A DNA stretch of 64,000 nucleotides from CAZIPN01 sp964541225 (GTDB lineage Bacteria > Actinomycetota > Coriobacteriia > Anaerosomatales > JAAXUF01). The position numbers and the translations under genes are program-made. The notes below the pieces were generated by a model. The model did not search any database. It was given only the letters and a program-made list of their open reading frames with translations, and was not told the origin of the DNA. Location: contig CAZIPN010000005.1 in assembly GCA_964541225.1 (NCBI GenBank), positions 14,878 through 78,877 of the forward strand, written 5' to 3'. How positions within the stretch are numbered: position 1 is the stretch's first letter; each line of letters begins with the position of its first letter. Of the stretch, positions 61,040 to 64,000 are shown piece after piece.

Positions 61040-61698
61040 TGCCGATCCGTGTGGCTATCGCCGATGATCAGGAACTCGTGCGCGCAGGGCTACGCGCGCT
61101 GGTGGAGGCGAGCGGCGACATCGAGGTCGTGGGCGAAGCCGCCAACGGCGAGGAAGCGGTCACGCTCGCGCGGACCAGACACATCGACGTGGTGCTGATG
61201 GACATCCGAATGCCCGGGACCGACGGGATCGCCGCCACGACGGCCATCGCGCATGAACTCGGCGAGAGCGGACCTCGCGTCATCATCCTCACGACGTTTG
61301 ACACCGACGAGTACGTCTACGAGGCGCTGCGCGCGGGCGCAAGCGGCTTCCTGCTCAAGGACGCCGGCCCCGCTCGGCTGCTCGACGCGATCCGCGTCGT
61401 CGCTCGCGGCGATGCGCTCCTCGATCCGATGGTGACTCGGCGGCTTATCGCGCACTTCACCGCTCGACCGGACGTGCGACGCGCCCAGCCTGAGGAGCTA
61501 TCGGTGCTCACCGAACGCGAACGTGAGGTGCTGATTCTGGTCGCCGAGGGGCTCTCCAACGATGAGATCGCCGAGCGCCTCGTGGTCTCGGAGTCGACGG
61601 CCAAGAAGCACGTGAGCAACGTGATGCTGAAACTCGGCGCTCGCGACCGCGCGCAACTGGTGGTGATCGCGTTTCAGAGCGGACTGGTGACCCCGTAG
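61039..61698 (+). CDS. NarL/FixJ-family response regulator
   Basis: The 219-residue protein has a receiver domain (VAIADDQELVRAGLRAL, phosphorylation Asp in VVLMDIRMPGTDG, Lys in FLLKDAGP) and a LuxR-type helix-turn-helix (LTEREREVLILVAEGLSNDEIAERL, STAKKHVSNVMLKL). Its GTG overlaps the kinase stop (TAGTG). Confidence 0.95.
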   Translation: MPIRVAIADDQELVRAGLRALVEASGDIEVVGEAANGEEAVTLARTRHIDVVLMDIRMPGTDGIAATTAIAHELGESGPRVIILTTFDTDEYVYEALRAGASGFLLKDAGPARLLDAIRVVARGDALLDPMVTRRLIAHFTARPDVRRAQPEELSVLTEREREVLILVAEGLSNDEIAERLVVSESTAKKHVSNVMLKLGARDRAQLVVIAFQSGLVTP

Positions 61699-61830
61699 AG
61701 CGAGAGCGCACCGGAATGTCGGCCCAGACGACGTCGTTATCAGCCAGCACGAACTCCCTTTCAAGAGCGGACAGTGCGCAGCTCTTACCCGGCGCACGCC
61801 ACGTGCGGAACAGCGTCCCTAAATCCCCTC

Positions 61831-61888
61831 TTGACTCCTATTCGTACGGTGTACTATAACTGTCTCGTCAGGAATCGTACGCTGTACG
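61831..61888 (+). promoter_or_regulatory. Promoter and two TetR-operator-like dyads of the tetR-mfs unit
   Basis: TTGACT (61831-61836), an 18-base spacer and TATAAC (61855-61860) form a good promoter. CGTAC-GGT-GTACT (61843-61855) sits in the spacer, and CGTAC-GCT-GTACG (61876-61888) lies just downstream; both share TCGTACGSTGTAC. Confidence 0.7.
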
Positions 61889-61906
61889 GACAAGGAGCCC
61901 GAAGCC

Positions 61907-62578
61907 ATGTCGGCAGCCCGCAAAGCCAACACGCCGACCCTCACGCGCGAACAGATCGTCGCCGCGGCGATCGCCATCGTCGATCGCGAGGGGCTCGACG
62001 CACTTTCCATGCGCAAAGTGGCCGCCGAGCTCGGCGTGGGAACGATGTCGCTCTACCACCACGTGCCGGACAAGTCCGCCGTCTATGACCTGATCCTCGA
62101 GGCGGTCATGAACGAAGCGGACTTCTCGGATGACGATCCGTCGGCACCGCTGGAGGAGCGGCTCGTGCGCATCGCGTACTCCCTGCGAGACGCGCTGCTC
62201 GCCCACCCGCACGCCGCCATCATCTCGATGAGCCGATCGCTCAGAACGCCGGCGCAGCTGCGGCCGGTCGAGAAGATGCTCGACATCCTGCACGACGCGG
62301 GGCTCTCGGCAGTTGAGGCGATGACGGCTGTGAACGTGATCGGCCAGTACACGTTCGGGACGACGCTCGCGTACGCGAACCACCTGACGGACTCGGAGTA
62401 CCACCACAATGAGCACCCGGAGGACGCGCTCGCACAGCTACCTGCCGAGGAGTTCCCCAACATCATGCGCGCGCTTGCCGAGGCGGGCGGGCACGGCGGT
62501 TGGGCGGCCGACTTCGACGCTGGCGTGCGCACGCTCGTGAAGGGGCTCGTCGTGGACCGCGCGAAACCGAAAGCGTAG
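61907..62578 (+). CDS. TetR-family transcriptional regulator
   Basis: The 223-residue product has a TetR helix-turn-helix (LTREQIVAAAIAIVDREGLD, SMRKVAAELGVGTMSLYHHVPDKSAVYDL) and a ligand-binding C-terminal domain of the tetracycline-repressor type. The dyads in its promoter suggest autorepression. The next gene is an MFS transporter on the same strand 181 bases on, a likely target. AAGGAG precedes the ATG. Confidence 0.93.
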   Translation: MSAARKANTPTLTREQIVAAAIAIVDREGLDALSMRKVAAELGVGTMSLYHHVPDKSAVYDLILEAVMNEADFSDDDPSAPLEERLVRIAYSLRDALLAHPHAAIISMSRSLRTPAQLRPVEKMLDILHDAGLSAVEAMTAVNVIGQYTFGTTLAYANHLTDSEYHHNEHPEDALAQLPAEEFPNIMRALAEAGGHGGWAADFDAGVRTLVKGLVVDRAKPKA

Positions 62579-62759
62579 CGGCGCGAGGGCGCGAGGCGAC
62601 TGCCCAGGAGGCGTGGCCGACAGCCCACACGACCGCCGCGTCTGCACCGCCGCTCGGCTGCGACGCCGAGCCGCACTGACAACCCGCTGTCTGACCCTGC
62701 CTTGCTACCGCATTGCCTGGACCCTGCGCCCGACGCGGGCGCGACCTGAGGAGGACATC

Positions 62760-64000
62760 ATGCTTGCCGCCCTGAAGAACCGCGACTTCAGCCTGTTGTT
62801 CGCAGGCCAGTCGATCAGCCACCTCGGCGATCAATTCCACTTGGTCGCGCTACCTTGGCTCGTGCTCGCGCTCACGCACGACCCACTACAGCTCGGCGCC
62901 GTGCTCGCTGTCGCCGGCATCCCGCGCGCGGCGCTCATGCTGGTCGGCGGCGCGTGGGCCGACCGCCACTCACCGCGCCTGATCATGCTCGTCTCCGACG
63001 CGCTGCGCTTCATCGTGACCGCCGCGCTCGCCGCTGCCGTGCTCACCGGACACGCGCAGATCTGGATGGTGTACGTGCTCGCTGCGATCTTCGGCGTCGT
63101 GAGCGGCTTCTTCATGCCCGCCGCCGAGGCAAGCGTGCCGCGCTTGCTCGACAGCGACCAGCTCGAGGGCGGCAACGCCACGATGATGGGCGCCGACCAG
63201 CTCGCAAGCTTCCTCGGCCCGGTGGCGGCCGGCGTGCTCATCGCAGCGTTCGGTGCCGGCACGCACGCGGCAGGCCAGCAGGCCGCGTCCCTGCTCGGCA
63301 TCGGGATCGCGTTCGCGGTCGACGCGGCCTCATTCGCGCTCTCGGCGATCTCGCTTACCGCCATGCGCCGCATGCCCGCGTCGCGCAACGACGTTGACAC
63401 GCACCCGCTCGCCGACGTCATCGAGGGCCTGCGCTACTCGATGGGCAATCGCTTCCTGCGCGCGATGTTCACCGTGATCGCGGCGGGCAACTTCCTGATG
63501 ATGGGCCCGATGTTCGTGGGCCTGCCGGTGCTCGCGCAAAGCCGACTCGCCGGTGGCGCCGCCGCCTACGGCATCATCATCGCGGCCGCCGGGATCGGAT
63601 CGCTCTTGGGCATGGTCGGCGCCGGCGCGCTGCCCAAGCCGAGCGGCCGGGTCTTCAGCTGGCTCGCGGTCGCGCTGTTTGTGGCCTTCGCGATCGGCGT
63701 TGGCGGACTCGGCTTCGTCTCGGCGACCTGGGTCGCCGCCGCGCTGATGTTCGGCACCGGCCTGGGCAACGGCTACATCGCCGTGATCGCGATGACCGCG
63801 CTGCAGCGCATGACCGCCGAGCAGTACATGGGCCGCGTGATGTCGCTGATCATGCTCGCGATGGTGGGCCTCGCACCGATCTCGCAGGCGCTGGCCGGCG
63901 CGATCATCCGCATCTCGCCCGTGGCGCTCTTCGGCGGCGCGGGACTCGGCTTCCTGCTCACAGCGGCATGGGCCGCGACCAAGCGCGACGTATGGATGAC
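62760..64000 (+). CDS. MFS transporter (cut by window end)
   Basis: The frame is open from an ATG with GAGGAG upstream to the window edge (413 codons). It starts MLAALKNRDFSLLFAGQSIS, the typical start of MFS_3 (enterobactin-exporter/macrolide-type) proteins, and has many membrane helices and GGAWADRHSPRLIM, the loop 2-3 motif. Substrate unknown; the TetR gene upstream suggests drug or metabolite export. Confidence 0.9.
   Translation, partial: MLAALKNRDFSLLFAGQSISHLGDQFHLVALPWLVLALTHDPLQLGAVLAVAGIPRAALMLVGGAWADRHSPRLIMLVSDALRFIVTAALAAAVLTGHAQIWMVYVLAAIFGVVSGFFMPAAEASVPRLLDSDQLEGGNATMMGADQLASFLGPVAAGVLIAAFGAGTHAAGQQAASLLGIGIAFAVDAASFALSAISLTAMRRMPASRNDVDTHPLADVIEGLRYSMGNRFLRAMFTVIAAGNFLMMGPMFVGLPVLAQSRLAGGAAAYGIIIAAAGIGSLLGMVGAGALPKPSGRVFSWLAVALFVAFAIGVGGLGFVSATWVAAALMFGTGLGNGYIAVIAMTALQRMTAEQYMGRVMSLIMLAMVGLAPISQALAGAIIRISPVALFGGAGLGFLLTAAWAATKRDVWM

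Overview
The window looks like part of the chromosome of a GC-rich, Gram-positive actinobacterium. The evidence is frequent GTG and TTG starts, at least two promoters whose -10 lies 6-7 bases before the start codon (leaderless genes), an actinobacterial-type LexA box, LtaS-like envelope enzymes and a DrrAB-type exporter. The mix of genes would suit the class Coriobacteriia or a neighbour, but I cannot prove that from sequence alone. The sequence is a draft scaffold with three 100-N gaps. The first (1397-1496) truly removes part of cobD. The other two (27910-28009 and 55628-55727) are flanked by exact 55-base copies of the same sequence, so they are overlapping contig ends that were never merged.

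Layout. 1-2920 (+): end of a cobalamin operon (cobQ-cobD-cbiB). 3018-5582 (-): proton-type P-ATPase. 5756-12254: membrane-anchored unknown, tRNA-Glu, a V4R sensor with a diguanylate cyclase, an MscS channel, a triple YbjQ protein and a class IV aminotransferase. 12351-34737 (-): a long purine block, read from high to low coordinates as purC-(membrane protein)-purS-purQ-(Na,K-like P-ATPase)-(two TrkA proteins)-(secreted unknown)-purL-(GGDEF/EAL)-purF-(two LtaS-like enzymes)-purM-purN-(GDPD). purB lies apart at 56333-57679. purC, purL and purB share a TACAATG -10 element. 34888-39072 (-): AAA/DUF4143 ATPase, an OmpR-type two-component system and MscL. 39277-48329: GGDEF/EAL receptor, zinc-finger membrane protein, rpiA, flavodoxin, panD, DinB-like protein, cysteine synthase, DUF4405 protein with a Gly-rich partner, and a double-ACT protein.

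48460-52509 looks like a small damage-response neighbourhood: a perfect CGAAC-N4-GTTCG box before a VOC protein, an AlkZ/YcaQ-like protein with a QxQ motif, a macrodomain hydrolase, and a protein that keeps only the N-terminal domain of Ada/Ogt methyltransferases. 52552-54974 holds the most unusual pair: a short secreted protein made of Cys-containing DGSC repeats, and directly after it one polypeptide that joins an ECF sigma factor, a zf-HC2 anti-sigma zinc motif, a transmembrane helix and a long Ser/Gly tail. A YkgJ-type cysteine cluster protein converges on it.

55067-56161 is a MntA/HepT toxin-antitoxin pair whose antitoxin carries an N-terminal XRE helix-turn-helix; it is intact once the false gap is collapsed. 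57905-61698 (+) is a tightly overlapping operon of ABC exporter plus NarL-type two-component system. 61831-64000 is a TetR regulator with a clear promoter and operators, followed by an MFS transporter cut by the window end.
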